Assembly: GCF_946479415.1 (NCBI RefSeq)
Contig: NZ_CAMLFY010000109.1
Span: 1 to 15,814, forward strand
DNA from: an uncultured Shinella sp.
GTDB taxonomy: Bacteria; Pseudomonadota; Alphaproteobacteria; Rhizobiales; Rhizobiaceae
Length of the DNA: 15,814 bases
Reading direction: 5' to 3'
Under the pieces are notes generated by a model. It made no database searches. It was not told the DNA's origin and worked only from the letters and a program-made list of their open reading frames with translations. A program made the position numbers and the translations under genes. Shown piece by piece: positions 1 to 7,397 of this stretch (positions are counted from its first letter, which is position 1; every line of letters starts with the position of its first letter).

Positions 1-15
1 GCCGGCCACTTCGCC

Positions 16-43
16 TTGCCGCCGGGAAACCGAGGCTCTATAG
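16..43 (+). promoter_or_regulatory. candidate pyrB promoter
   Basis: TTGCCG at 16-21 and CTATAG at 38-43 are separated by 16 bases and resemble the rhizobial housekeeping form (CTTGAC-N17-CTATAT). The pyrB start lies 36 bases further on. This rests on consensus matching in a short stretch cut by the window edge, so an upstream promoter is equally possible. Confidence 0.35.
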
Positions 44-79
44 ACCCCGCGTATCCAACGACAGTTGAGGCGGAGTTCC

Positions 80-1021
80 ATGGACTTCTTTCCGCATCGC
101 CACCTTCTCGGCATCAAGGGTCTGACAGAGCAGGACATCACCCTGCTGCTCGACCGCGCCGACGAGGCGGTCAAAATCTCCCGGCAGCGGGAAAAGAAGA
201 CGTCGACGCTTCGCGGCCTGACGCAGATCAATCTCTTCTTCGAAGCCTCCACCCGCACGCAATCGTCCTTCGAGCTGGCCGGCAAACGGCTTGGCGCCGA
301 CGTGATGAACATGTCGGTCGGCAATTCCTCGGTGAAGAAGGGCGAAACGCTGATCGACACGGCGATGACGCTGAACGCCATGCACCCCGACGTGCTGGTG
401 GTGCGCCACTCCTCCGCCGGTGCCGCCGCCCTTCTGGCGCAAAAGGTCTCCTGCGCTGTCGTGAATGCCGGCGACGGCCAGCATGAACATCCGACCCAGG
501 CGCTGCTCGACGCGCTGACCATCCGCCGCGCCAAGGGCAAGCTGTCGCGCATCATCGTCGCCATCTGCGGCGACGTGCTGCATTCGCGCGTCGCGCGCTC
601 CAACATCTTGCTGCTGAATGCCATGGGCGCGCGCGTACGCGTCGTCGCGCCGGCCACGCTTCTGCCGTCGGGCATCGCCGACATGGGCGCAGAGGTCTAC
701 CACTCCATGGAGGAAGGCCTGAAGGACGCCGATGTCGTCATGATGCTGCGCCTCCAGCGCGAGCGCATGTCCGGCGCCTTCGTGCCCTCGGTGCGCGAAT
801 ATTTCCACTATTACGGCCTCGACGCGGAAAAGCTGAAGGCGGCGAAGGAAGATGCGCTCGTCATGCATCCCGGCCCGATGAACCGCGGTGTCGAAATCGC
901 CTCGGAGATCGCCGACGGCCCGCAGAGCGTGATCGAACAGCAGGTCGAGATGGGCGTCGCCGTCCGCATGGCCGTCATGGAAACGCTTCTTGTCTCGCAG
1001 AACCATGGTGTCAGCGCATGA
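80..1021 (+). CDS. pyrB: aspartate carbamoyltransferase catalytic subunit PyrB
   Basis: Catalyses carbamoyl phosphate + L-aspartate to N-carbamoyl-L-aspartate, the first committed step of pyrimidine synthesis, in the cytoplasm. The product is 313 residues, the usual length. The carbamoyl-phosphate loop FFEASTRT is at residues 53-60, HEHPTQ is at 135-140 and HPGPMNRG is at 263-270. The ATG at 80 was chosen over an in-frame TTG at 65 because the protein then begins like known homologues and a GAGGCGGAG stretch (67-75) precedes it. The stop overlaps the start of the next gene (ATGA, 1018-1021), so the two are probably translationally coupled. The partner lacks catalytic residues, and in Pseudomonas-type class A ATCase such a partner is needed to assemble active PyrB. 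I infer a PyrB-PyrC' dodecamer here. No regulatory pyrI gene is next to it. Confidence 0.97.
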   Translation: MDFFPHRHLLGIKGLTEQDITLLLDRADEAVKISRQREKKTSTLRGLTQINLFFEASTRTQSSFELAGKRLGADVMNMSVGNSSVKKGETLIDTAMTLNAMHPDVLVVRHSSAGAAALLAQKVSCAVVNAGDGQHEHPTQALLDALTIRRAKGKLSRIIVAICGDVLHSRVARSNILLLNAMGARVRVVAPATLLPSGIADMGAEVYHSMEEGLKDADVVMMLRLQRERMSGAFVPSVREYFHYYGLDAEKLKAAKEDALVMHPGPMNRGVEIASEIADGPQSVIEQQVEMGVAVRMAVMETLLVSQNHGVSA

Positions 1022-2310
1022 CCCGCACGACCGTCCTGAAAAACCTCCGCATCATCGATCCCTCGCGCAATCTCGATGAGAAGGGTTCCATCGTCATCGA
1101 GAACGGCAGGATTGCCGCGATCGGCACCGGCGCGCAGAACCAGGGTGCGCCTGAAGGTGCAGAGGTGGTTGACGGCCGCGGCATGATCGCCGCCCCCGGC
1201 CTGGTCGATGCCCGCGTCTTCGTCGGCGAGCCCGGCGCGGAACACCGCGAGACCATCGAATCCGCCTCGCGCGCGGCCGCCGTCGGCGGCGTCACCACCT
1301 TCATCACCATGCCCGACACCGATCCGGTCATCGACGACATCGCGCTGGTCGAGTTCGTGCTGAAGAACGCCCGCGACAAGGCCATCGTCAACATCCACCC
1401 CGCCGCCGCCCTGACCAAGGGGCTCGCCGGCGAGGAAATGACCGAATTCGGCCTGCTCAAGGCTGCCGGTGCCGTCGCCTTCACCAATGGCCGCAACCCG
1501 ATGCACAATGCACAGGTGCTGCGCCGCGCCATGACCTATGCGCGCGAATTCGGCAGCGTCATTTCGCTCGAAACCCGCGACAAATATCTGGGTGCCGGCG
1601 GCGTGATGAACGAGGGGCTGCTCGCAAGCTGGCTCGGCCTGTCCGGCTCGCCGCGCGAAGCGGAACTCATCCCGCTCGAACGGGACCTGCGCATCGCCGG
1701 CCTGACGCGCGGCAAGTATCACGCCGCGCAGATCTCGGTGCCGGAATCGGCCGAAGCCGTGAAGATCGCGCGTGAGCGGGGCGCCAATGTCACCTGCGGC
1801 ACATCGATCAACCACCTCACGCTGAACGAAAACGACATCGGCGAATATCGCACCTTCTTCAAGCTCTCCCCGCCGCTGCGCGGCGAGGACGACCGCAAGG
1901 CGATGGTCGATGCGCTGGCCCGCGGCGAGATCGACATCATCGTCTCCTCGCACGATCCGCAGGACGTCGACACCAAGCGCCTGCCTTTTGCGGATGCCGC
2001 GGATGGTGCCATCGGTCTCGAAACCATGCTGGCGGCAGCACTCAGGCTGCACCACAGCGGCGAAGTCTCGCTGATGCGCCTCATCGATGCCATGTCGACA
2101 CGCCCGGCGAAGATCTTCGGTCTCGATGCCGGCACGCTGGCGCTGGGTGCGGCGGCCGATATCGTGCTGATCGATCCCGACGAGCCCTGGCTCGCCACGA
2201 AGGAACGCTTCGTCTCGCGCTCGAAGAACACGCCGTTCGAAGATGCCCGCTTTACGGGACGCGCGGTTAGCACCTATGTTGCCGGCGAACGGGTGCATTC
2301 GCTGGGCTGA
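1018..2310 (+). CDS. pyrC: PyrC-like pseudo-dihydroorotase (PyrC'), probable ATCase structural subunit
   Basis: A 430-residue type I dihydroorotase homologue (amidohydrolase fold), collinear with the family throughout: PGLVD at 60-64, GGVMNEG at 194-200, HLTL at 266-269, PPLRGEDDR at 285-293. The metal and substrate positions are changed. The HxH after PGxVD is R66-V-F68, the following Arg is Gly70, and the usual DDG region reads FTNGRN (155-160). The HAED/HCED histidine is absent (SLETRD, 183-188), the His of the HVS motif is Gln238, and the TDHAPH motif reads SSHDPQ (310-315). The sequence therefore argues against zinc-dependent catalysis. In Pseudomonas, an inactive PyrC' encoded directly after pyrB with a 4-base overlap is required for ATCase activity, and I infer the same role here. 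Genome annotations would often call this simply dihydroorotase. A true PyrC would have to be encoded elsewhere. Confidence 0.9.
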   Translation: MTRTTVLKNLRIIDPSRNLDEKGSIVIENGRIAAIGTGAQNQGAPEGAEVVDGRGMIAAPGLVDARVFVGEPGAEHRETIESASRAAAVGGVTTFITMPDTDPVIDDIALVEFVLKNARDKAIVNIHPAAALTKGLAGEEMTEFGLLKAAGAVAFTNGRNPMHNAQVLRRAMTYAREFGSVISLETRDKYLGAGGVMNEGLLASWLGLSGSPREAELIPLERDLRIAGLTRGKYHAAQISVPESAEAVKIARERGANVTCGTSINHLTLNENDIGEYRTFFKLSPPLRGEDDRKAMVDALARGEIDIIVSSHDPQDVDTKRLPFADAADGAIGLETMLAAALRLHHSGEVSLMRLIDAMSTRPAKIFGLDAGTLALGAAADIVLIDPDEPWLATKERFVSRSKNTPFEDARFTGRAVSTYVAGERVHSLG

Positions 2311-2333
2311 CGGGACATCGGCCTGTGGGATGG

Positions 2334-2474
2334 TGGATCCTCGGGTGAAGCCCGAGGATGACGGAGGGGATGAAATGCCGTGGCGCCCATCGAAGGGCGC
2401 GGTGCGCGGCAAGGTTTCTCCAAGTCGTTCCACATCCCTTCTTTCGTCATCCTCAGGCTTGACCCGAGGATCCA
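2334..2474. repeat. RIME-like nested palindromic intergenic element
   Basis: Two 30-base units, 2334-2363 and 2445-2474, are inverted copies of each other with two mismatches. Each is itself a hairpin (CCTCGGGT...GCCCGAGG type with a short loop). Between them lies a third perfect 6-base inverted repeat, GCGCCC at 2383-2388 and GGGCGC at 2395-2400. The unit beginning TGGATCCTCGGGT and ending CCCGAGGATGACG is very common in rhizobial intergenic regions, and the two-palindrome layout of roughly 110-140 bases matches the RIME family (Rhizobium-specific intergenic mosaic elements). It fills most of the 201-base pyrC'-plsY gap. It could act as a transcript-stability or partial termination structure, but that is not shown by the sequence. 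Confidence 0.75.
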
Positions 2475-2511
2475 CGGCCGCGAATGCAGAGAATGGAACG
2501 GGGGAACAAAC

Positions 2512-3126
2512 GTGTCCGATATATTCACCTGGCAGCTCGGTGCGCTGCCGACGCTTGCGGCGCTGGCCTTCGGCTATCTTCTCGGCTCCATTCCCTTCGG
2601 TCTGATTCTGACCCGCATGGCAGGACTCGGCGACGTGCGCCAGATCGGCTCGGGCAATATCGGCGCGACCAACGTGCTGCGTACCGGTAACAAGAAGCTG
2701 GCCGCCGCGACGCTGCTGCTCGACGCCCTGAAGGGCACCGCCGCCGCCGCCATCGCTTCACGCTGGGGCCTCGACGCCGGCATTGCCGCCGGCTTTGCGG
2801 CCTTTCTCGGTCATCTTTTCCCGGTCTGGCTGGGCTTCAAGGGCGGCAAGGGTGTTGCGACCTATGTCGGCCTGCTGCTGGGCCTCGTCCCCGTCATGCT
2901 CGCGGTCTTCGCGGCCATCTGGATCGGCCTTGCCTATCTCACCCGCTATTCCTCGCTTTCAGCCCTAGTTGCAACGGCCGCATCTCCGGTTGTATTGTGG
3001 TTTCTCGGTCACGAGAAGGTGGCACTGCTCTTTCTCGTGCTCACCATCATCACCTGGTGGAAACACAGCGCGAATATCAGCCGTCTCATGAGCGGCACCG
3101 AAAGCAAGATCGGCAGCAAGGGATAG
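2512..3126 (+). CDS. plsY: glycerol-3-phosphate acyltransferase PlsY
   Basis: Integral membrane acyltransferase that moves the acyl group from acyl-phosphate (made by PlsX) to glycerol-3-phosphate, giving lysophosphatidic acid for phospholipid synthesis. The product is 204 residues, normal for the family, with about five hydrophobic spans. Conserved cytoplasmic loop motifs are present: GSIPFG (25-30), [10 protein letters not shown] (47-56), [18 protein letters not shown] (100-117) and [15 protein letters not shown] near the C-terminus. I chose the GTG at 2512 because a GGGGGA ribosome-binding site lies just before it and the protein then begins like homologues. The frame stays open upstream to 2380, but that stretch encodes the palindromic repeat. 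The gene is two bases from dprA and could be cotranscribed with it. Confidence 0.95.
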   Translation: MSDIFTWQLGALPTLAALAFGYLLGSIPFGLILTRMAGLGDVRQIGSGNIGATNVLRTGNKKLAAATLLLDALKGTAAAAIASRWGLDAGIAAGFAAFLGHLFPVWLGFKGGKGVATYVGLLLGLVPVMLAVFAAIWIGLAYLTRYSSLSALVATAASPVVLWFLGHEKVALLFLVLTIITWWKHSANISRLMSGTESKIGSKG

Positions 3127-3128
3127 CC

Positions 3129-4280
3129 ATGGACGACCGCGGCGCAGGGAAAAAGGGAATTGCGCTGACGGAAAGACAGAGGATCGCCTGGCTGCGGCTT
3201 ATTCGCAGCGACAATGTCGGTCCGGTTACCTTTCGAGAGCTGATCAACCATTTCGGCAGCGCCGAGACCGCGCTGGACATGCTGCCGGAACTGTCCCGCC
3301 GTGGTGGTGCCTCCCGCAGCATCCGCGTCGCTTCAAGGGCCGAAGCGGAACGCGAGCTGGAAATTGCCGAACGGCACGGCGCCACCTTCATCGGCATCGG
3401 CGAGCCCGACTATCCGCCGTTGCTGCGCCAGATCGATGGCGCCCCGCCGCTTCTTGCCGTAAAGGGCAACCGCAAAGTGACGTCGGCACCGGCCGTGGGC
3501 ATCGTCGGCGCGCGCAATGCCTCGATCTCGGGCATGAAATTCGCCGGGCTTCTGGCGCGGGATATCGGTCGTGCGGGTTACTCCATCGTTTCGGGCCTGG
3601 CGCGCGGCATCGATACGGCCGCCCACCGGGCCAGCCTGGAGACCGGCACGATCGCCGCCATGGCCGGCGGCCTCGACAAGCCCTACCCGCCCGAAAATAT
3701 CGGTCTGCTGAATGAACTCACCGATGGCGAAGGCCTCGCCGTCAGCGAAATGCCGTTCGGCTGGGAACCGCGCGCCCGCGATTTCCCCCGCCGCAACCGC
3801 CTGATCGCCGGCATGGCGCTCGGCCTCGTCGTGGTGGAGGCGGCCTTGCGTTCCGGTTCTCTGATCACCGCGCGCAATGCGGCGGATTTCGGCCGGCTGG
3901 TCTTTGCGGTGCCCGGCTCGCCGCTCGACCTGCGCTGCGAGGGAACCAACGGGCTTCTCAAAGACGGCGCGACGATCACCACGACACCGGACGATGTGCT
4001 GGAGGGGTTGCGACCGCTTGCCGAACCCGATCTTTTCTCTCGCCCACCCGACGTCAGGGAGCCCGACGAGGACACACCTTCTGCCTTGCGGCTGCCACCC
4101 AGCGACGGCGAACGGGAGAGGATCGCCGAAGCATTGAGCCAGGTGCCGGCCGAGATCGACGAAATCATTCGCCATACAGGCATAGACGCCGCGAGCGTCT
4201 ATCTCGTTCTGCTAGAACTTGACCTTGCCGGCCGTCTTCAGCGGCATGCCGGCGGCGGCGTCTCGATCACGCCGGACTGA
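3129..4280 (+). CDS. dprA: DNA-processing protein DprA/Smf
   Basis: Cytoplasmic protein that binds incoming single-stranded DNA and loads RecA during natural transformation. It is widespread also in bacteria not known to be competent. The product is 383 residues. Residues about 13-60 look like the N-terminal helical SAM-like part. The Rossmann-like core carries GIVGARN (124-130), SGLARGID (155-162), FPRRNRLI (219-226) and EAALRSGSLITA (237-248). Residues about 325-383 fit the C-terminal winged-helix domain. The ATG at 3129 follows an AAGGGA site at the end of plsY, only two bases after its stop. The last 69 bases overlap the tail of the minus-strand gene at 4212-4466, and there is no room for an intergenic terminator. 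Confidence 0.95.
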   Translation: MDDRGAGKKGIALTERQRIAWLRLIRSDNVGPVTFRELINHFGSAETALDMLPELSRRGGASRSIRVASRAEAERELEIAERHGATFIGIGEPDYPPLLRQIDGAPPLLAVKGNRKVTSAPAVGIVGARNASISGMKFAGLLARDIGRAGYSIVSGLARGIDTAAHRASLETGTIAAMAGGLDKPYPPENIGLLNELTDGEGLAVSEMPFGWEPRARDFPRRNRLIAGMALGLVVVEAALRSGSLITARNAADFGRLVFAVPGSPLDLRCEGTNGLLKDGATITTTPDDVLEGLRPLAEPDLFSRPPDVREPDEDTPSALRLPPSDGERERIAEALSQVPAEIDEIIRHTGIDAASVYLVLLELDLAGRLQRHAGGGVSITPD

Positions 4281-4466
4281 GAACGGGCGAAGACCCGATT
4301 GGATGTCGCCCGCTTCCACATAGGCCATCTCGATCAGATAGCGCAGCATGTCGGCCCCCTCATTGGCCGCGACGGTACGCAGCTCGCCGAGCATCTGTCT
4401 GATATAGGCGATGTTCTCTTCTGCCGTGTGCGGCGGGAGCATGGGCTTGGCTGGTTTCGAATTCAT
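4212..4466 (-). CDS. small conserved hypothetical protein
   Basis: An 84-residue soluble-looking protein with no cysteines, no signal peptide and no recognisable enzyme motif. The middle (residues about 14-55) has an amphipathic helical pattern including AYIRQMLGELR and EMAYVEAGDIQSG, while both ends are basic and proline- or lysine-containing. I recall similar short proteins at the same dprA-topA location in rhizobia, which I cannot verify here. The reading frame has normal GC-rich codon use, and ATG 4466 follows a weak GGATAAG. The gene is convergent with dprA: their coding ends overlap by 69 bases (4212-4280), so its last 20 or so residues are read from the strand opposite the dprA C-terminus. 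Function is unknown. Its start faces topA across a 260-base divergent promoter region. Confidence 0.7.
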   Translation of the reverse strand: MNSKPAKPMLPPHTAEENIAYIRQMLGELRTVAANEGADMLRYLIEMAYVEAGDIQSGLRPFSVRRDRDAAAGMPLKTAGKVKF

Positions 4467-4503
4467 GACTTATCCGTTGTGCCAGTAATCTGGAATCACC
4501 GAT

Positions 4504-4594
4504 AGGTTGCAATTCCTACACCTAGGAGACGATACAACGATTATTTATAATTGCAACCTCGGATTAAGCTCGTTTTGGTTGTGTCGCGTTGTAT
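4504..4594. repeat. two interleaved perfect inverted repeats in the topA upstream region
   Basis: Arms of 11 bases at 4504-4514 and 4549-4559 (AGGTTGCAATT / AATTGCAACCT) are perfect, and arms of 8 bases at 4532-4539 and 4587-4594 (ATACAACG / CGTTGTAT) are perfect. The order of arms is A-B-A'-B'. The stretch is AT-rich compared with the flanking genes. Each A arm also contains the palindrome TTGCAA, and a small TCCTA/TAGGA repeat sits at 4514-4527. This would suit a protein operator array or, if transcribed, a pseudoknot-capable leader. No known regulator is assigned. Confidence 0.5.
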
Positions 4595-4617
4595 TTCACT
4601 AAATTCAGCCCTACCTC

Positions 4618-4645
4618 TTGACCCGAACGCTTTCCCTGTTCATGT
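4618..4645 (+). promoter_or_regulatory. candidate topA promoter
   Basis: TTGACC at 4618-4623, a 16-base spacer and TCATGT at 4640-4645 form a plausible but weak sigma-70 promoter about 80 bases before topA. The -35 is good and the -10 is poor. No other convincing hexamer pair precedes topA on this strand apart from an isolated TATAAT at 4546-4551 lacking a -35. Confidence 0.35.
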
Positions 4646-4726
4646 CGAAACACGACTTTCCGGCGCGAGATGCGCCCTTCACCGCGTGAGACAAGCCGCG
4701 GCGCGTGGTATCAGAGAAAAATGACG

Positions 4727-7393
4727 ATGAATGTTGTAGTTGTGGAATCGCCCGCCAAGGCCAAGACGATCAACAAATATCTTGGCCCGGGCTACAAAGT
4801 TCTTGCCTCCTTCGGCCATGTGCGCGACCTGCCGGCCAAGGATGGTTCGGTGCGTCCGGATGAAGACTTCGAAATGCTGTGGGAAGTCGACAGCGCCTCG
4901 GCCAAGCGCATCAAGGACATTGCCGACGCGGTGAAGGATTCCGACGGCCTCATCCTCGCAACCGACCCGGATCGCGAGGGTGAAGCGATCTCCTGGCATG
5001 TGCTGGATGTGCTGAAGAAGAAGCGCGTTCTCGGCGACAAACCCGTCCAGCGCGTCGTTTTCAACGCCATCACCAAGTCGGCCGTGCTCGAGGCCATGCG
5101 CAATCCGCGCGATATCGATACGCCGCTGGTCGATGCTTACCTCGCCCGCCGTGCGCTCGATTATCTCGTCGGCTTCAACCTGTCGCCGGTGCTGTGGCGC
5201 AAGCTGCCGGGCGCACGCTCGGCAGGCCGCGTGCAGTCGGTGGCGCTGCGCCTCGTCTGCGACCGTGAAGGTGAGATCGAGCGTTTCGTCTCAGAAGAAT
5301 ACTGGAACATTTCGGCGCTCCTGAAGACGCCACGCGGCGACGAATTCGAAGCCCGCCTCGTTTCGGCCGAGGGCAAGCGGCTGGCGCCGCGCGCCGTCGG
5401 CAATGGCGATGACGCAACGAACCTGCGCACGCTGCTGGAAGGTGCGGCCTACCACGTCGAGAGCGTCGAGGCCAAGCCCACCCGACGCAATCCGTCACCA
5501 CCCTTCACCACCTCCACGCTGCAGCAGGCCGCGTCGTCGAAACTCGGCTTCTCGGCCTCGCGCACCATGCAGGTGGCGCAGAAGCTCTATGAAGGCATCG
5601 ACATCGGCGGCGAAACGGTCGGTCTCATCACCTATATGCGTACCGACGGCGTGCAGATGGCGCCCGAGGCGATCGACGCCGCCCGCAAGGCCGTCGCCGA
5701 ACAGTTCGGCGCACGTTATGTGCCGGAGAAGGCCCGCATCTACTCCACCAAGGCGAAGAACGCCCAGGAAGCCCACGAGGCGATCCGCCCGACCTCCTTC
5801 GACCGCACGCCCGACCAGGTGAAGCGCTACCTCGATCCGGATCAGCTGAAGCTCTACGATCTCGTCTGGAAGCGCGGCATCGCCAGCCAGATGGCATCGG
5901 CCGAGATCGAACGCACCACCGTCGAGATCGAGGCCGACAATGGTGGCCGCAAGGCCGGCCTGCGCGCCACCGGCTCCGTCATCCGCTTCGACGGCTTCAT
6001 CGCCGCCTATACCGACCAGAAGGAAGACGGCGAACAGTCCGACGACGGTGATGACGACGGCCGCCTGCCCGAGATCAACGCCCAGGAAAAGCTCGCCAAG
6101 CAGAAGGTGAACGCCACCCAGCACTTCACCGAGCCGCCGCCGCGCTATTCCGAAGCCTCGCTCATCAAGAAGATGGAAGAGCTCGGCATCGGCCGCCCGT
6201 CGACCTATGCCGCGACGCTCGCCACGCTGCGCGACCGCGAATATATCGTCATAGACAAGCGCAAGCTGATCCCCGAAGCCAAGGGCCGCCTCGTGACGGC
6301 CTTCCTCGAAAGCTTCTTCACGCGTTACGTCGAATACGATTTCACCGCCGATCTCGAAGAAAAGCTCGACAAGATTTCCGCCGGTGAGCTCGACTGGAAG
6401 CAGGTTCTCCGCGACTTCTGGAAGGATTTCTTCGCGCAGATCGAGGATACCAAGGAACTGCGCGTCACCAACGTGCTGGATGCGCTGAACGAAGAGTTGG
6501 CACCGCTGGTCTTCCCGAAGCGCGAGGACGGCAGCGATCCGCGCACCTGTCAGGTCTGCGGCACCGGCAAGCTGTCGCTGAAACTCGGAAAATTCGGCGC
6601 CTTTGTGGGCTGCTCGAACTATCCGGAATGCAACTTCACCCGCCAGCTCTCGGCCGACAACGGCTCGGATGCGGAGGCGGCCGTCTCCAACGAGCCGCAG
6701 AGCCTCGGCAAGGATCCGCATACGGGCGAGGAGATCACCCTGCGCTCCGGCCGCTTCGGACCCTATGTCCAACGCGGCGACGGCAAGGAAGCGAAGCGGT
6801 CGAGCCTGCCGAAGGGCTGGACGCCGGCCAGTATCGACCACGAGAAGGCGCTCGCTTTGCTCTCGCTGCCGCGCGACATCGGCCAGCATCCGGAATCCGG
6901 CAAGATGATCTCGGCGGGCCTCGGCCGCTACGGGCCGTTCCTGCTGCATGACGGCAGCTACGCCAATCTGGAAACCGTCGAGGACGTGTTCTCGATCGGC
7001 CTAAACCGCGCCGTCACCGTCATTGCCGACAAGGCGTCGAAGGGTCCGGGCGGTCGCGCGCGCGGCACGCCGGCAGCACTGAAGACCCTGGGCGACCATC
7101 CCGATGGCGGCCCGATCACGGTGCGCGACGGCAAGTATGGTCCGTATGTGAACTGGGGCAAGGTCAACGCGACCCTGCCGAAGGGCAAGGCCGCCGACAG
7201 CGTGACGATGGAAGAAGCACTCGTTCTGATCGCCGAAAAGGCCGGCAAGATGCCCGCCAAGGGCGGTAAGGCCAAGGCCCCCGCCAAGGCGAAGACCACG
7301 AAGGCGGCCAAATCCGACGAGACGAAGGCCGCAAAGCCGAAGGCGAAGGCTGCGGCCAAGCCCAAAGCCGCAGCAAAGGCAAAGAAGGCCTGA
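4727..7393 (+). CDS. topA: DNA topoisomerase I (type IA)
   Basis: Relaxes negative supercoils by passing one strand through a transient single-strand break. The product is 888 residues. The TOPRIM domain begins with VVVESPAKAKTI (Glu7) and carries ATDPDREGEA with Asp80, Asp82 and Glu84. The active-site tyrosine is Tyr303 in ITYMRTDG. An acidic insertion rich in D/E/G lies around residues 436-450. One complete C4 zinc ribbon is seen (C608, C611, C629, C635), then cysteine-free ribbon repeats marked by GRFGPYV, GRYGPFL and GKYGPYV, and a Lys/Ala-rich tail of about 50 residues that should bind DNA. An ATG at 4721 and an in-frame ATG at 4670 also exist. I chose 4727 because a GAGA site sits 9 bases before it and only 3 before 4721. 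The gene ends 4 bases before rnr, so it probably heads a long operon. Confidence 0.97.
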   Translation: MNVVVVESPAKAKTINKYLGPGYKVLASFGHVRDLPAKDGSVRPDEDFEMLWEVDSASAKRIKDIADAVKDSDGLILATDPDREGEAISWHVLDVLKKKRVLGDKPVQRVVFNAITKSAVLEAMRNPRDIDTPLVDAYLARRALDYLVGFNLSPVLWRKLPGARSAGRVQSVALRLVCDREGEIERFVSEEYWNISALLKTPRGDEFEARLVSAEGKRLAPRAVGNGDDATNLRTLLEGAAYHVESVEAKPTRRNPSPPFTTSTLQQAASSKLGFSASRTMQVAQKLYEGIDIGGETVGLITYMRTDGVQMAPEAIDAARKAVAEQFGARYVPEKARIYSTKAKNAQEAHEAIRPTSFDRTPDQVKRYLDPDQLKLYDLVWKRGIASQMASAEIERTTVEIEADNGGRKAGLRATGSVIRFDGFIAAYTDQKEDGEQSDDGDDDGRLPEINAQEKLAKQKVNATQHFTEPPPRYSEASLIKKMEELGIGRPSTYAATLATLRDREYIVIDKRKLIPEAKGRLVTAFLESFFTRYVEYDFTADLEEKLDKISAGELDWKQVLRDFWKDFFAQIEDTKELRVTNVLDALNEELAPLVFPKREDGSDPRTCQVCGTGKLSLKLGKFGAFVGCSNYPECNFTRQLSADNGSDAEAAVSNEPQSLGKDPHTGEEITLRSGRFGPYVQRGDGKEAKRSSLPKGWTPASIDHEKALALLSLPRDIGQHPESGKMISAGLGRYGPFLLHDGSYANLETVEDVFSIGLNRAVTVIADKASKGPGGRARGTPAALKTLGDHPDGGPITVRDGKYGPYVNWGKVNATLPKGKAADSVTMEEALVLIAEKAGKMPAKGGKAKAPAKAKTTKAAKSDETKAAKPKAKAAAKPKAAAKAKKA

Positions 7394-7397
7394 CGAC

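Noticed and set aside
38..2475. Long open frames on the minus strand opposite pyrB and pyrC (for example 1006-38 and 2475-811)
   Set aside because: They mirror the GC-rich codon pattern of the plus-strand genes, contain low-complexity H/D/R/G-rich sequence, and match no family. The plus-strand frames carry clear motifs.
2380..2511. Upstream in-frame extension of plsY to an ATG at 2380
   Set aside because: The extra 44 residues are read through the palindromic repeat and have no family counterpart. GTG 2512 has a proper ribosome-binding site.
2997..3128. Upstream in-frame extension of dprA
   Set aside because: It would lie inside plsY in another frame. ATG 3129 has a ribosome-binding site and gives the family N-terminus.
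4540..4556. TATAAT at 4546-4551 as the topA -10
   Set aside because: No acceptable -35 lies at 16-18 bases upstream, and the hexamer overlaps an inverted-repeat arm.
4670..4726. TopA start at ATG 4670 or 4721
   Set aside because: The 4670 start adds residues outside the conserved TOPRIM start, and 4721 has the ribosome-binding site too close. 4721 remains possible and changes only two residues.
5495..6949. 484-codon minus-strand frame opposite topA
   Set aside because: Antisense shadow of a GC-rich gene: repetitive L/G/A/D/R content, no recognisable domain, and topA is unquestionable on the plus strand.
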